Shown: positions 45,713 to 58,450, numbered from the stretch's first letter. The stretch is DNA of 64,000 nt from Ctenosaura bakeri (GCA_948474755.1 CAOLHI010001802.1:186001-250000), one strand, 5' to 3'. The notes: generated by a model not told the origin, from the letters alone. Numbers and translations are program-made.

Positions 45713-47331
45713 TCTGATTCACTTTACCTTTCATAGCTGTATCCTGTGGAATCCTGGCTTTGTGGTTTACTGAGCCACTGATTCCATCTGGCTGAGAATT
45801 CTAAATACACTGGATTCTCCTTACTCATGACTTCCATATGTATAACTTCTAGCCCTTGCAAGTGTCTCATCCTATACCTAAAATGGTAATGAATTGCATG
45901 TGGACACATTGAAGCATTTGTGTGCACTTTGCCACCATTTACCATAATTTGATGTGATTTCTGGCATCCATGGGGATTCCTGGAATGGAACATTTATGGA
46001 GGACACCATTTATTTTCTTTCAATCTGCAAATTCCAGAATTCCACAGAACAGAATCATAGCAGTTAAAGTAGAAATATATTTTATAACTAAAGGCCCTTA
46101 CAGCCTTGTTTAAACTACCCAATAATTGCTGAATGCACAGATCAAGCCTTAGGTCAAAGGTATTTAGAGTGACAGATCTTGAATATGGGAGCAACACATT
46201 CTTTACACTAACAAATCAACTATTTATTTTATTTTAATTATCGTCTTGTAAATCTGTTTTGAAAATGGTGTGTATTTCAACAAAACATAAATGTTTGTCT
46301 GGTTTTTTTTTTTTAAATGTTCACTGCTAAACTATTCAACCACAAAGCATTTCAGAACTCACACCATTATTTCCAAGAAATTATGAGGAAGAAAGTGTAT
46401 CCCAAAGGGAAAGATAATACTGCCTGCTTTCCTCAAAAATCTGGTTTTATTAGTTCAGTTGCCACTCAAAAGATTTAACTTGCATGAAACATTTTTATAC
46501 GATAGATCACAGAAGGACTTTGCAACTCTGATAGCACCGGAGGCATTCTTTCTTATTTGAAGCATTTTTGGATGCTTTTGAATATATTAATAAGAAGAAA
46601 GGCATTCATTTTAAAGAGGATAGCTTCAGCTCAGGTTACACAGCTATAACAAAAAAAGTTTGAGTTGTGATTAGAGAAAGAAAAATATGCATTGCAAAGA
46701 AAACCGTTGTTGAACATTCCCATTTGGAATTTTGCTTTCCCTCTTCAGAAACTTTGCGTTTGGCTGGGGTCAGATAGGATTCTTTTCCTGGCAAGGCATG
46801 CCTCACTTCACAGAACAGTGTTTATGAAGATTATTGTTCAGTATCAAATGAAGACAAATAGTGCTGAAAACACACCATCATGTATTCAAATTTAACTAGA
46901 ATTCCCCTCTGATGTATTTCTGCTGTTATCTGCTGCAAGGTGAACTGAGCAATCTTTTTAACAGAGCTTGGGAAAGTTATTACTATTTTTTTATTGCAAT
47001 TGTGAGAAACCTGTAACCAACATGATCAGAACTGCAGTCCAAAAGCCTTGTATGATAATAACTTTCTTTCCAACTCTCACTCCCTGTAATGGATTGGGAT
47101 CATTTCAACCTCTGGACTACTGCAGAGTTGTATTGTTCCCGAGGCATTTCAGGAACATAAAGAGACTCAGAATGGACTGACTCCCAGCATGTATCATCAT
47201 CCCTTTGAATGGAGTGTCACCCCACTTGCACATCTCTTGCCAGCACCAGCAGAGTTACACCTCCAACACTTCCTGAGGGGAGGATTGTCTCCTAATTTCC
47301 TCCTCCTCCTCCCATTTTTAAATAACACTTT
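45713..47331. other. Unassigned DNA with fragments of a hAT-like MITE
   Basis: At 45736-45800 'ctgtatcctgtggaatcctg' and at 46018-46095 'ccagaattccacagaacaga' with 'catagcagttaaagtagaaa' look like the two halves of one palindromic or hAT-like MITE, separated by about 220 bp of other sequence. The rest is unassigned. Confidence 0.35.
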
Positions 47332-47526
47332 GGCCATTTCCCCCCTGCACTGTTATAGTGGTATTATTCCACTTTCAATATCTTATGGAATCCTGGGGTT
47401 TGCAGTTTAGGGAGGGGAATTCTCAGCCAGAGAGCAATTTGACCTCAGTAAACTACGAACCCCAGGATTCCATAGGATGTTGGAAGTGGAATAATAGCAC
47501 TATAACAGTGCAGGGGGAAAATGGCC
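47332..47526. mobile_element. Palindromic MITE, copy 6
   Basis: It starts GGCCATTTCCCCCCTGCACTG and ends 'cagtgcagggggaaaatggcc'. Both arms have the copy-specific CCCCCTGCAC. It is about 195 bp. Confidence 0.88.
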
Positions 47527-48460
47527 TGTAAAATAACTTTATTGCGTAGAGGTTGTTTGAATTCTGCTTCTGTTTGGCACTTTTGGAACATCTATTTGAA
47601 TCTAAATCTGTTCTGTCTTAACATTCGAAAGTCATTTCCCCCTCTCTCGTGCTTGGTACTGTTTTATTGTCCAATAAGGCTGATTTAAAATATTTATACT
47701 CCTACTTTTGTAAATCCACAGTTAAAAAGTCATACTCATACCTATGGCTTTTGATTCCCCCTCCCAATCTTTCAAGCACAAGAGCTTTCTGTAAAGGGTA
47801 AAAAATAAATTAATAATAAAACCATAGCCTGATGCATTGAATAGACACAATTATTTTGAATTTTTCTTAAGATTTGTTTTTAAATAGAAAATGTCCTATT
47901 TTTCTAAAAATAAAAATCTGGTGATAAGATGCCAGTGCAACTTTTCAGCCAACTCATATTTTGCTGCAGATGTAGGTGAATTTTCCTATTATAATTGGCC
48001 ATTAAAAAAAAAAAACTGTGAGCGTTGAATCTACTTATATTTTTATTATGAAAGAAAACCATGTCTCTCATTTCTAAAGATTTTAACACCACTCTTTCTT
48101 TTTACTATTTTAGGCTGTTCACTGCTCCTCTGTGGTTGCCTTTTATTGTTGCTTATCAAACGTTTTTCTATTTTTGTGAGATGCCTTGAACATTTTAGTG
48201 AAAAGGCAGGATGTAAATGTCTTCAGTAAATGAATTAACCAATGTTTTCTCTAGACAAAGTTGATGAAAGAAGCCCTTAGTTATGTGATAAAGAATAATG
48301 CTACAGAATAATGCAGGAAACATCTACAGCTCCTGTTAAATTGTGAAAACAAGGAAACATGGCCAAATGGACATAACTGAACATCTATAACACTGAACGA
48401 TACAGCTTCATAAGAAATGGGGATTTTTTAAAAAACTAAATCTCTTGTGAAGGGCTCTTT
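47527..48460. other. Unassigned AT-rich DNA
   Basis: A LINE-end-like scrap lies near 48176-48235 ('gagatgccttgaacatttta', 'aaaaggcaggatgtaaatgt'). No gene was found. Confidence 0.4.
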
Positions 48461-48666
48461 GGCCATTACCACACTACAATGTTGTAGTGTTATTTATTAT
48501 GCCACTTTCAACATCCTATGGAATCCTGTGGTTTGCAGATTAGGGAGGGGCATTTAAAATTCTTAGCCAGAGAGGTCTTTGACCTCAGTAAACTACAAAC
48601 CCCAGAATTGAACAGGATGTTCAAAGTGGAATAATAGCACTATAACTGTGTAGTGTGGAAATGGCC
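48461..48666. mobile_element. Palindromic MITE, copy 7
   Basis: It starts GGCCATTACCACACTACAATG and ends 'gtgtagtgtggaaatggcc'. Both arms carry CCACACTAC. The centre 'agccagagaggtctttgacc' is intact. It is about 206 bp and lies 935 bp from copy 6. Confidence 0.88.
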
Positions 48667-49426
48667 TTTGGTATTCAGTAAATGATTGTGACCAAGATCA
48701 GCTACTTAGGCACACTTAATTAAGTAAAGTCTCCTGGCCTGACCCCCCCCATCCTACTTTACTGAGCAGTGTCTGGAGTGAGCAATAGAGGTATGTTCTC
48801 CTGTTGATTTCCACAACATTTCTATCTTCCTCCCTTCAGTGATCTCCAGTGCAACAATGAAAAACAAGATCCCTGTTGCAATTCCTTCTTGCACCAGAGA
48901 TTTCTGCCACGAGGCACATGACAAAAACAACAACAACAATAACAATGGTGAAGAAATAATGCATGATATAAATATGGTTCCCCCCATCTCATAATATTAA
49001 AAACTTGGTTCACCCACTGAAGCTGAAAGGTAGGAAATTCAGAATTGGTAAATAGAAATACTTATTTATCTGGCATATAGTTAAACAGTGGAATTGACTG
49101 CTATAAGATGTACTGATGGCTGCCTATTTGGATGGCTGTAAACGGTGATAGGAGAAATGCATGGAGGTTGGGGTCATCAATGGCTACTAGTAAGGACAGC
49201 AATGAATCAACTCAAGTGTCCCAGATAATGTAACTCTATATATCAATTGCTGGAACACAAGGCAGAAGATGTGATTGTACTTGCGTCCTGGTGGTGGGTT
49301 TCCCATAGGTAATTGGTTGGCATTTGTGTGAGAAGAAAGTTGGACTACAGGCCTGTGGTTTAATCTAGAATAGTTCTGCTTATGTTCTCTGGATACTACC
49401 ACATAGATTGAACAAATGGATTCTTT
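48667..49426. other. Unassigned DNA
   Basis: A short (CAA)n-like tract lies at about 48926-48945. No recognised feature otherwise. Confidence 0.4.
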
Positions 49427-49841
49427 GGCCCTTACTGCGCCGTTCCTCGTTATCATGTCATTGTGGCAGAGCCCCAGCAATAGCAATGCTGGGATGGGAT
49501 CAGGGCGTGAATGCTCTCCATTGCGCCCAGTCGGCTGCCAGCAGATGGGTTGCATTAGGGACACTCTTCCTCCTTCTGCAGTACAACATCAATGTTGAGT
49601 CCCTTTTCCTGCCTCTTCCTGTGCTGTACTGTGGAAGAAAGTGCTATCAAACACTTCAGCCCTTAACGTATGCCTGCAGCCAACAGGATCATGGCGGGAA
49701 AGGAGGCTGTTACTGGGTGCGACTGCAGTGGATGGGGATGCAACAGCAGTGGGACCACAATGATGTCGTGCGATGGCATGCATCCCAGACCAGAAGTGAC
49801 ACATTGCCATGGCGAGATGATGATGTCATGCAGTAAGGGTC
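49427..49841. mobile_element. GGCCCTTACTGC-ended MITE, 415 bp
   Basis: The left end is GGCCCTTACTGCGCCG and the right end is GCAGTAAGGGTC, so the ends are 12-bp inverted repeats with one mismatch. The body has higher GC than the flanks and contains frames on both strands that share no known domain. The end type matches the elements at 45326 and 52081 and the palindromic MITEs. Confidence 0.65.
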
Positions 49842-50602
49842 TCTGTTGCCCTAGAGGGTAGAATATATTTTTTTTCTAAGCTTGAGGAAGAATTTCCTGA
49901 TCATGCAAAAAGGTTGACAGTGGAATGGCTTCTGAAGATGGTGGGCCTTCTTTCATTGAGATTTTTGACTAGAGGATGGATTACTTAATGGTGATGCTGT
50001 AGGACTTTTGAGGTTTCTTTCAATTCTGTCATTCAATGATTTTGAGAGATACTGCAGAATATTGGATGGAATTTACTGTTAACAATTATGGGTGCATAAG
50101 CTAGAGTTTTGAATCTATAACTGATTCGTATTCACAGTTCCTATACTGGTTAAGTAAACTGATCTAAAATCTTGGCCAGTGTCTGTAAAATAAAACCAGA
50201 TCCAGGAATACTTGGGTACTTGCTGCTGTATTTCTTTCTGTGCCCCATTAAAAAAAAAATCCTCTTCATGCATGGCACTGAACTTTCATCTTCCACGCTC
50301 CAAATGTGTGGATTAACGTAATCTCTTTGTGAGTAAACAGCAGCAGATCACCGCTTATTTCATGTCGAGAAATTGTTTTCGTGTTGTATCACACACCTTG
50401 ATCATTAACAATTCTAAAGCAGGAGCTGAAATTGAATTTTGCTGTCATTTGACAGGTTCAAAACTGAAATGTCTGGGTAAGGGCAAGTGTTAACATTCAC
50501 ATATTTGATATGCAAGTGAACAGCCGCCTTTTGTTCTTTATGAAAGATGGGGAAAGACTGTATTTCATACATTTTCATTTTATTTGACATGTTTGCTGTT
50601 TG
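49842..50602. other. Unassigned DNA
   Basis: No recognised gene or repeat. Confidence 0.4.
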
Positions 50603-50820
50603 CTGTTGTTATGTGCCTTCAAGTTCGCTTCAATTTATGGCAAACCTACCTTAGGGTTTTCCTTACAAGGTTTACTCAGAGGAAGCTTGGCACTGCCATG
50701 ATCTTAGGCTGAGAGAGAGTGACTTACCCAAAATCACCCAGTGGATTTACATGGCCCGAGTGGGGATTCAAACCCACAGTCATAGTCCAACACTCAAAAT
50801 ACTATCCCACACTGCTCTTT
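50603..50820 (-). repeat. tRNA-derived MIR-core SINE, reverse orientation
   Basis: 'gttatgtgccttcaagttcg', 'aaacctaccttagggttttc', 'aaaatcacccagtggattta' and 'gagtggggattcaaacccac' (B-box complement region) follow in the family order. Confidence 0.82.
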
Positions 50821-52080
50821 ACATATACTAGGAATGGACAAACCTGCCAGTTTTAATTCATCTGTTTCTCATTTTTCTAATCTTCATTTTCTCTCTTCAG
50901 GTTTCCTGTTTTGAAGAAACTCCAAATAAAAATGTCAGAAATGCAACAACAACACTTAGCACTTAAAGAGTTAAAGATCTTTTACAGAAAGCAGCAATGA
51001 CAGGGTTTAGTAGCTTTCAGTGAGGTCTTGCCACCTCTTATCTCTTCATCCTAATTTTTTTGAGATGTAAACTGATACTCTTAGAGATTCTTCCACCTCT
51101 TCCCTTTCTTCCTCTTCTTCTCTCACTTCTACCAAAATTGAAACTAGCCTTGTTCTGTAACTAGTAACTGTAAACAAGTTTACAGAGCTTTTCTCTCTAC
51201 AGTTTATTTCTTTACCCATTAGTGCCTTTATTCATTAGTCAGAATTGCTAACCACATCACACACATACTCTCTAAATTCATATCAATTTTTGTGTGCATT
51301 TCTCCTAATCTTTGTAGAAATTTTGTCTGATGAACACATTTTTGGCAAACAGTTTTCTCTTCTATTAACATTTTTTTGAGAACATTTTCCTCACCAATAC
51401 ACACATTTTTATGCATACTTGCCACTGATATTTGCATTTTAATATGCCTTGTTTCACTCAAGGAATGATAACACAAAATTCTGAGAAGCACAAATATTGA
51501 AGGATAACAGCCTGTACTGATTTGAGAAGTATAAATTTGGTATCAAAATGCAAACCCAGCGAAATTCTCCCTTATCCTTACCACACACACACACACACAC
51601 ACACATATTATTTTGTACTATTGTTTCTGATAGCCTCAGAAAGAAGTATATCTCTTTTTTAGGAGGCTGAAAAGGCATAGTATAGAAGAATCTGCAGAGG
51701 CTCTGAGTCTACAAAGAAACATGCTCAATTTGCTTGACTTCCCCCCCCATTAATTACCAGAGAAATTGGATCAGGACCTAAGTGGCCACCTAAATGGCTT
51801 CATAATGCACAGGGACCAGAGACAAAGTGAAAATAGTTGTAGAAACTACTTGTCCTAATTTCCTGAACTATTGTACACATTGTGTTTCAAACGCGGGCTG
51901 CATGATAAATTCCTTCTTGCATAGTGGGGTCAGGACTGCAGCAAAGGACTCAAATTCATAATGGACTTCACTTTCCATGGACTTGCAATATGAAAAGTTC
52001 CCAACATAGATTGGGTGGGAGGTAAGTAGAAGAGTAAAAGAGATGGCCAGAGAGAAGCATTGCCGGTGCCCACTCACTAT
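50821..52080. other. Unassigned DNA with an (AC)n microsatellite
   Basis: (AC)n lies at about 51582-51605. No gene was recognised. Confidence 0.4.
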
Positions 52081-52494
52081 GGCCCTTTCGGTGCAATGCC
52101 ATGGGGAAAAGAGAAGGGTGGGGCCAGGCTGACTCTTACTCATGATGTTGTCTCAGACCTGTCCTCCTGTCTCTAGGTGGCACAATCGCACCACAAATCA
52201 TTGGTGGGTTTTCCCTGTCAATGACTGGTGATTGCACTGCTCTCATGCCACGTGCCTGCATTTACCTTCACTGTGGAAGTCCTGGAAGCATAATGGCTGC
52301 ACTTCCTGTCTCAGAGCAGCCTGGGACAGTACCCAGCTGTGCTGTGGAAGGAAGAGGTGTAGCCATCGTGCTTCCTGGTTCCCACAGGCAGCCAGTGCAG
52401 AGGGGAGCACTCCATCGCACTCCTCTCATGGGAGAGCCACTGCCACTATCGTCATCTGATGCCACCGAGACAGAAGTAAGCTGCAGAAAGGGCC
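52081..52494. mobile_element. GGCCCTTTC-ended MITE, 414 bp
   Basis: The left end is GGCCCTTTCGGTGC and the right end is GCAGAAAGGGCC. The body from 52142 to 52470 is homologous to 35730-35985. Its length is practically identical to the element at 49427, although the bodies differ. No transposase frame was found. Confidence 0.65.
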
Positions 52495-53584
52495 TTAGTC
52501 TTTAGCCACAGTCTCAGTGTCACATCATCTTTCCTTCTGGAAGGTCCCCAGATCCCACTGGGAGGCAGGAAGAACTCCATTGCATAAGCAGAACTTGTTG
52601 TCACCTGGATCCTGCTCTGTGCAAAGTTCATGCAAACATTAAACTTATCCAAGAAAAGAAAAATACACTGCCACACCAAGGTTTGTTGTCGATGACTTTG
52701 TATCAAAATAAGTGGCTTCAAGAGCCGCACCATGCCTATCTCTGATATCATGTGTGTGAAACAGTCTGAATGCTGGAAAGTGCTATAAGAATGTCGCTAC
52801 TGTTAAGCTGCCACTGGCAATGCTTCTCTCTGACCACCTCCAGAGCTGTGGTTTGTCCTGATTTGCCACATCCCCCCTCCCCCATGTTGCTTTTCGCCAT
52901 TTCTTGCTTCTTCATGATGCTTTGTCATCCATAATATTTCCCCCTCGCCTCACCTTGGCAAGACTTAAAATGGTGATGATGGGGTGGTGATGGATGGGAG
53001 ACAAATAACACGTTTCTTTTTCTTCTACTGTCACCATTCCCACCTCCACTCCATTTCTTTCCCCCCTTTTCTCCCTTTCCCAGACCTCCTTTTCATACAC
53101 CTGAGTTAACAAAGTAGATGTCTTCTTGGATATTGCTTTCTTTGGTACCACAGGCAGAAATAACATGGAAAGGATAGGGATAGAGTTCATTGTGACAGGG
53201 GCTTACTTCTTTCTCTCCCAGATTGGTATGGCAGTTCACTGTCTTTTCCACACAGGTTTGCCATCTCCCTTATGGCACCACCTTTGTGTAAAAGGGTGAG
53301 ACCTTTCAATGGATATTTAGAACCCCCTTATGGTTCTATGGTAGCATGTTTTCTGTGTGTCTTCAAATACTGTATACAACTTAGCCAAGACAGTATTTAT
53401 AAAAATAAACTGTAACATTTATTAAGATGATACATACAATAAAGTATTGGAGTTCATATGCAGGTCAAAATTAATATAGTTCTTCAGAGTACTGTTAGAC
53501 AGTTGCTGTACATCTTTAAACTCTCATATAAACACAAGTATCATAAGCAGCCTACACTACCTATTCTTCTGCCCCCTTTATCAA
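52495..53584. other. Unassigned DNA
   Basis: No gene or repeat was recognised. Confidence 0.4.
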
Positions 53585-53885
53585 AATCCTCGAAAGAGAT
53601 TTTTGGGACATATTCTGGCTCCCTTGCAAGGTGAGACTCCCTACGTAAAACTGTGCTGGTTGCTCTCAGACTGTGATTCACTGGTTACATATAAAACAGC
53701 TTTATTTGCCAAAGCTGCCAAAAGCATTTGTCCAAACTATTTGAAAGAGATTGCTATAGACTGTGCCGGGGACTCTCTGATCTAATATTTATATGGATGT
53801 ATGTATATATATTTTCTATTGGTTTTATGGTTTTAAGTATATTTGTAATAGCTTTTAGTCAAATACAATAAATTTACTGAAAATC
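53585..53885 (+). repeat. LINE 3' remnant with ORF2 tail
   Basis: The frame 53603-53785 reads like the C-terminal tail of a CR1/L2-type ORF2 ('LCWLLSDCDSLVTYKTALF' then 'AAKSI'). It is followed by AT-rich 3' sequence with 'ttttatggttttaagtatat' and AATAAA at about 53867. There is no start and no catalytic region, so it is a dead 5'-truncated copy. Confidence 0.5.
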
Positions 53886-55045
53886 ATAAGCAGCCTCTTG
53901 GCTACACTCTTAGCAAAGACTGAACCCCCCATCTAGGTCACACTTTCTGACCAGATTCTATAACTGTTTAATTATTCTTCTGCCTCTTTCAAGGCTTCCA
54001 CTGTGAACTAAATCTTCCCACACAGTCACCCTCCTGGGCTGACGGAGAGATTTTACTCCACTGTCTCTCTGGCTAAAAATCTCACTGAAGGACTACCCAA
54101 ATGACCATTGGTGCTTACCTTTATATATCTTCTCCTCTTAGCCACCAGCCCCTCCCACACACTACTGGGTTGGGTTTCTCTCCTGAGGAGCTATTCTGGT
54201 TGACTGGCAACCTGTTTCTAGGCTGCTTTGGCACTCTGGATAGCCGCACCCCCAGAATTCTGTCACATTCATACACCACAAAAAAAGAAGAATCTTTCAA
54301 GTTTCAGCAGACTTTTTATTCAATATGAACAGGATGCGTACATGAAATGAAACAAGCAGGTTAGATACGTCTTGCATAAGTAAAAACAGACATTTTAGAC
54401 CTTCTACAGACCACCTGAATATTTCTTTCTGAATGACCTCCTTTTCATTACCCTCCAGCCTACTTATGATTTGAATTTTGGTGGCCAAACAAACATCTAG
54501 ATCTTTTTTTGTCATGCTGGGGATAGCCACTAAAGCAGGCTTATCTGCTCTCTCTCTCTTTCTCTCTGTTTTGCTGCTCTCTGCTTGTTTCTGGAGGTAA
54601 GTACACACTGTTATTGACTGTAGCAGAACCCTGTTCTTTACCAGCTCCAGCTTTGTATATTACATTGCTTTCATTTTTTTTTAACTGCAGACACACTTCT
54701 GTGTCTCTCCAGCTGTCCTTCCCCAGCTTTCAGCATTTGATGCTGATAAGAAACTTTCAACTGCACAGATGACCACAAAGAAAATGGTAGGAGGCTTCAT
54801 GCCTCCTGGTTAGGATCTCTAAAGCTTTTGTAAAAAGAGAGCTTTCCTAGCAGGAGCTTTATTAACTGAAGTTTGCCTCTGTTTGCAGTTTTTCAAAACT
54901 TTTTCTAGAGCCTTAATGCTAAAGCAGTAGGCTCAACCCTTTCCCTACTAGTCAGCCTGAGTACTCAAGGCGAGGACAGCTTCCAATGACTTCCTTCTAC
55001 CTTATCTCCTCCCCAATCTTGTACCTTCAACCTGAATTGAAATTA
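53886..55045. other. Unassigned DNA
   Basis: No gene or clear repeat was recognised. Confidence 0.4.
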
Positions 55046-55261
55046 CAATGGGCTCTCAGTATCCAATAGGGTTTGATTCCAGGACCCCAGTGGATACCAA
55101 AATTTGTGGATGCTCAAGTTCCATTATGTATAATGGTGTGGTAGAATGGTGTCCTTTATGCAAAATGGCAAAATCAATTTTTGGATTTTTTTAAAAAATA
55201 TTTTCAACCTGTGGTTGGCTGAATTCATGGATACAGAATTTAAGATATGGAGAACCAACTG
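55046..55261. mobile_element. Tigger/MER2-like MITE
   Basis: It starts CAATGGGCTCTCAGTATCC and ends GATATGGAGAACCAACTG, with TA on each side (55044-55045, 55262-55263). The inner text 'gattccaggaccccagtgga' and 'taccaaaatttgtggatgct' is characteristic of amniote Tigger/MER2-type elements. It is 216 bp and nonautonomous. Confidence 0.8.
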
Positions 55262-55263
55262 TA

Positions 55264-57307
55264 ACTAGTATGGGTTTGGTTTTTTTAGCTTGCTGAGCAC
55301 AGTATCCTAGTTCTTTAGCACAAAGGCTCTAGATATATTTTTTTTATTACAAAATTACATGATTGGGAAGGTGGGGAGAACACTGGTCAGTTTACAATTT
55401 CTCATCACATACAATGCCTTTTGATTCTGATTCCAAGCTGCAGCTGGCTTGCGTACAATGTCAACATCCTAGAGCCAAACTGGTGGGGAGAGGCAATACC
55501 ACTCACTGTGTTTCTGTGCTTCTTACCAGAGTTCTGTTGCTAAGAATGGGATGGCAAGAAAGGTTGTGAAAAGAATACAACATTTCAGGAGTGTCCTGAA
55601 GATGCGGGGGGAGTTAATGGGGGGGCTGCATTAAGTAAGTCCAAGGGTCACACGTGGCTCATGACCCACAGGTTACCCACCTGTGGACCAGACTCAGAGG
55701 ATAGGTTTGGCTTCCTCAAACTCAGTAGCAGTCTGTTGCTAAGGAGATTACTGCTACTGGACTGCCAGATGTAAGGTGGCTGTAATTCTGGAAATATAAA
55801 TGCATATTTTGTTCTTTGTGCAATAAGTGTATTGAACAATGATTGCAGGATAAGAGAGATGAAAGGGACAAAGCATCTATCACATTTCTTTTAAAAATGC
55901 TATCTAAATGCAAAAATCTGAAAAAAGATTTTAGGTAAAAGCCCCACCTTGCTGCAGGGGGAGTCCAGAGAATGACAGATCTCATTTCCTGTGACAGGAA
56001 ACAGCTATAAAAATAGCACATTCAAAAATTCATACAGTTGCTGTATTAAATCAAATGGTTAGATAGGGCTCTCTTTTTACCTTACCTCTGTGCAGGTTTC
56101 TGGTATGGACTATTCGGCAGTAAACTGGGTTAATTAAGTTTAACAGCACAATAGCCTCCATTATTAAAATTTGTTGACCACAGTTCAATCTCTGCTCACA
56201 TTGTATGGAATACTTCCCAAAGGTAAAGACAGTTGCCAAATAATTAAGAATGGTTTAACAATGTCTAGACTGTGTGGAATCACAAGAACATATTGTCTGA
56301 ATTTTTAAAATCATTGCATTCACACCCTGCCATTTCCAAATGGAATTCATGGTAGTGTAATTGGTACTTTCTCCTAGAACCTGGAAAAATTACTTTCTGG
56401 ACTACTCAACCAACATAACTAGTGAGGTCAAAAGACAAACTAGTGAGATCTTTGAGACTATGCTTTGTTTGGTGTAGATGCGACAACGTGAAACAATATA
56501 GATGAGTTAACTTTTCTGAGATATCCATTATGATGTGTTGTTATCGTAAGAACAAGTCTATTGTAATCATTTTGATCACTTGGATTCTTCTGAAGGCTGT
56601 TCTTTTGTGTCTAATATAACTTTCTAAGTCCACAGATTTACAAGAGTATGGACATTTTTCAGTCATCATTTTTCAATAAAAGCAGTAAAATTAGAATGCC
56701 AAGAAACCCCAATCCTGCTTTTGATTAAATGAAACTTCTTTATTAATACACTGGAATTTGAACTGTTCAACCATGCAGTCAATTCAAAACAAAAAGTTAC
56801 CAAGACTGTTCCTTGCCAGCATAAATATAATCTAAGACTCTGTTTCCCTATGTGGGTGGATGCTATTTTGAATGAAGTGTAATCTGGAGAACGTAATTAT
56901 TCTAATACAAAAATATGAAAATTAGACATTTTCATTCAAATGACTTATGCTATGCCATTGTTCAATTCAATTTTTAGAAAGAGAAATACATCACACCAGA
57001 TAAAGTTGCATAAAATATCTGCCCTGTATTGTGTCCTCTTCTACTGACATCTCACAGCATCTCTCCTTTTCCTCCTGTGGTTGTGCCATATAGAGGATTG
57101 GCAAAGGAAGTAGCCACTACATCATTGCTGCAGGAAACCTGTGGGTGGTGCATGGGTCAGATGGAAATATAAAATTATTGCAAAAAAAAAGAAGAAGAGC
57201 TAGAGTCATATTAGAATCATATCAAAATCAGGGCTTGTTCCTGCTGAGAAGAACAGAATGATGCCTCCTCCCCCTCTATAAAAGCCAATCACTGAATTCA
57301 CACTATG
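55264..57307. other. Unassigned AT-rich DNA
   Basis: A repeat scrap is present at about 55630-55690 ('tcatgacccacaggttaccc'). The rest shows no recognisable feature. Confidence 0.4.
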
Positions 57308-57540
57308 GGTATATTCACACTGCACAGTTATAGCAGTGTGATACCACTTTAACTGCCATGATTTTCTCTTATTTGAAAGATATTTGGAATTCTCTACCAA
57401 AGAATTCAACTATAATCCAGGGGAGTGAATTAAAGAATTCTAAGTACCTCAGCAAACTACAAAAATTCTGTAGGATGGAGCCGTGGGAGTTGACATGGTA
57501 TCAAACTGCTACAGTTATGCATTGTGACTACACACTGAAT
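57308..57540. mobile_element. hAT-like MITE
   Basis: The left 'gtatattcacactgcacagt' and 'gtgataccactttaactgcc' are mirrored on the right by 'gacatggtatcaaactgcta' and 'agttatgcattgtgactaca'. The elements form two partially complementary halves around 'tctaccaaagaattcaacta'. This is the layout of a common reptile hAT-type MITE. The target duplication is not resolved. Confidence 0.55.
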
Positions 57541-58065
57541 CTTATTTCAAAATGAATGATGGGGCAATGTCTTTCAGTTCATCTGAGAGAAGATAACTAG
57601 TTGAGGTGAGTGCAGAGCATGCCATAAAGCACACACAGCTCCACTGATTCCCTGCATCTGCTAGCTGTAGTGGCTATCTTGATCTTCCTAATGGTAGGAC
57701 TGGCCCAGCACTTTGATCACTTAATTATGTAATTACAGAGGTAAGCTCTTACCAGTGAAGAATTCATGTGACCATGAATATTTTATTGCTAAAACTCCCA
57801 GAGAACTGTTCACTGATATAGGAACAGTTCTTAGATTGCTGGCTGATGTGCACAAATGCTTTGTTTGTGGGAGTCTATTGTATATTCACAACAACTCAGT
57901 GAGGTAGTTTAGGCTAGGAAACAATAACGAGCACAAGGAGGGATTTGTATTTTGTATTTTGATTAGAGGTTTGGACCCAGCTCTGTCTGGTGTGGTAAGG
58001 TCAAAATTCTGGTCACTGTACTGTACACTGGCTATATGTTAGTGGATATATGTGTTAGTGTGCAT
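57541..58065. other. Unassigned DNA with an L2/MIR-like scrap
   Basis: 'attcacaacaactcagtgag' at about 57886 and following text resemble the LINE/MIR 3' segment. No gene was found. Confidence 0.35.
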
Positions 58066-58270
58066 ACACATGCCTTCAAGTCACCTGTCGACTTAAGGCA
58101 ACCACATGAATTTCATAATGTTTTCATAGGCAAGTAATACTCAGAATTATAGCCCACAGCACATTGGCAGTCTCCCATCTACTGCTATCTAGGGCTGACC
58201 CTGCTTAGCCTCCAAGATCAGATGGAATCTGGTGCCTTTAGGATATTTAGGTACTGCTGTATATTTTAAG
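58066..58270 (-). repeat. 5S rRNA-derived SINE, reverse
   Basis: The tail 'atgccttcaagtcacctgtc' is followed on the + strand by the complement of 5S rRNA: 'ggcagtctcccatctactgc', 'gggctgaccctgcttagcct' and 'ccaagatcagatggaatctg'. It is the same family as 41988-42222 in opposite orientation. Confidence 0.85.
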
Positions 58271-58374
58271 AACCTTCTAATCACTAGGCCAACTTTTTCC
58301 TTTGAAAAACAGAAACGTGTATAGATAGGAACACAATGTCTCACAAGTCAGGGTTAAGACAATATTTACACACT

Positions 58375-58450
58375 TCTGCATGATCAAAATGCATCACAAT
58401 GCATCACTTTTACTCAACAGTTTTGCATGATCACAATGCGTCACTTTTAC
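58375..58450. repeat. Short tandem duplication
   Basis: 'tgcatgatca' plus 'atgcatcacttttact' type units occur twice within about 75 bp, with an extra 'atcacaatgc' in the first unit. This indicates local slippage. Confidence 0.7.
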
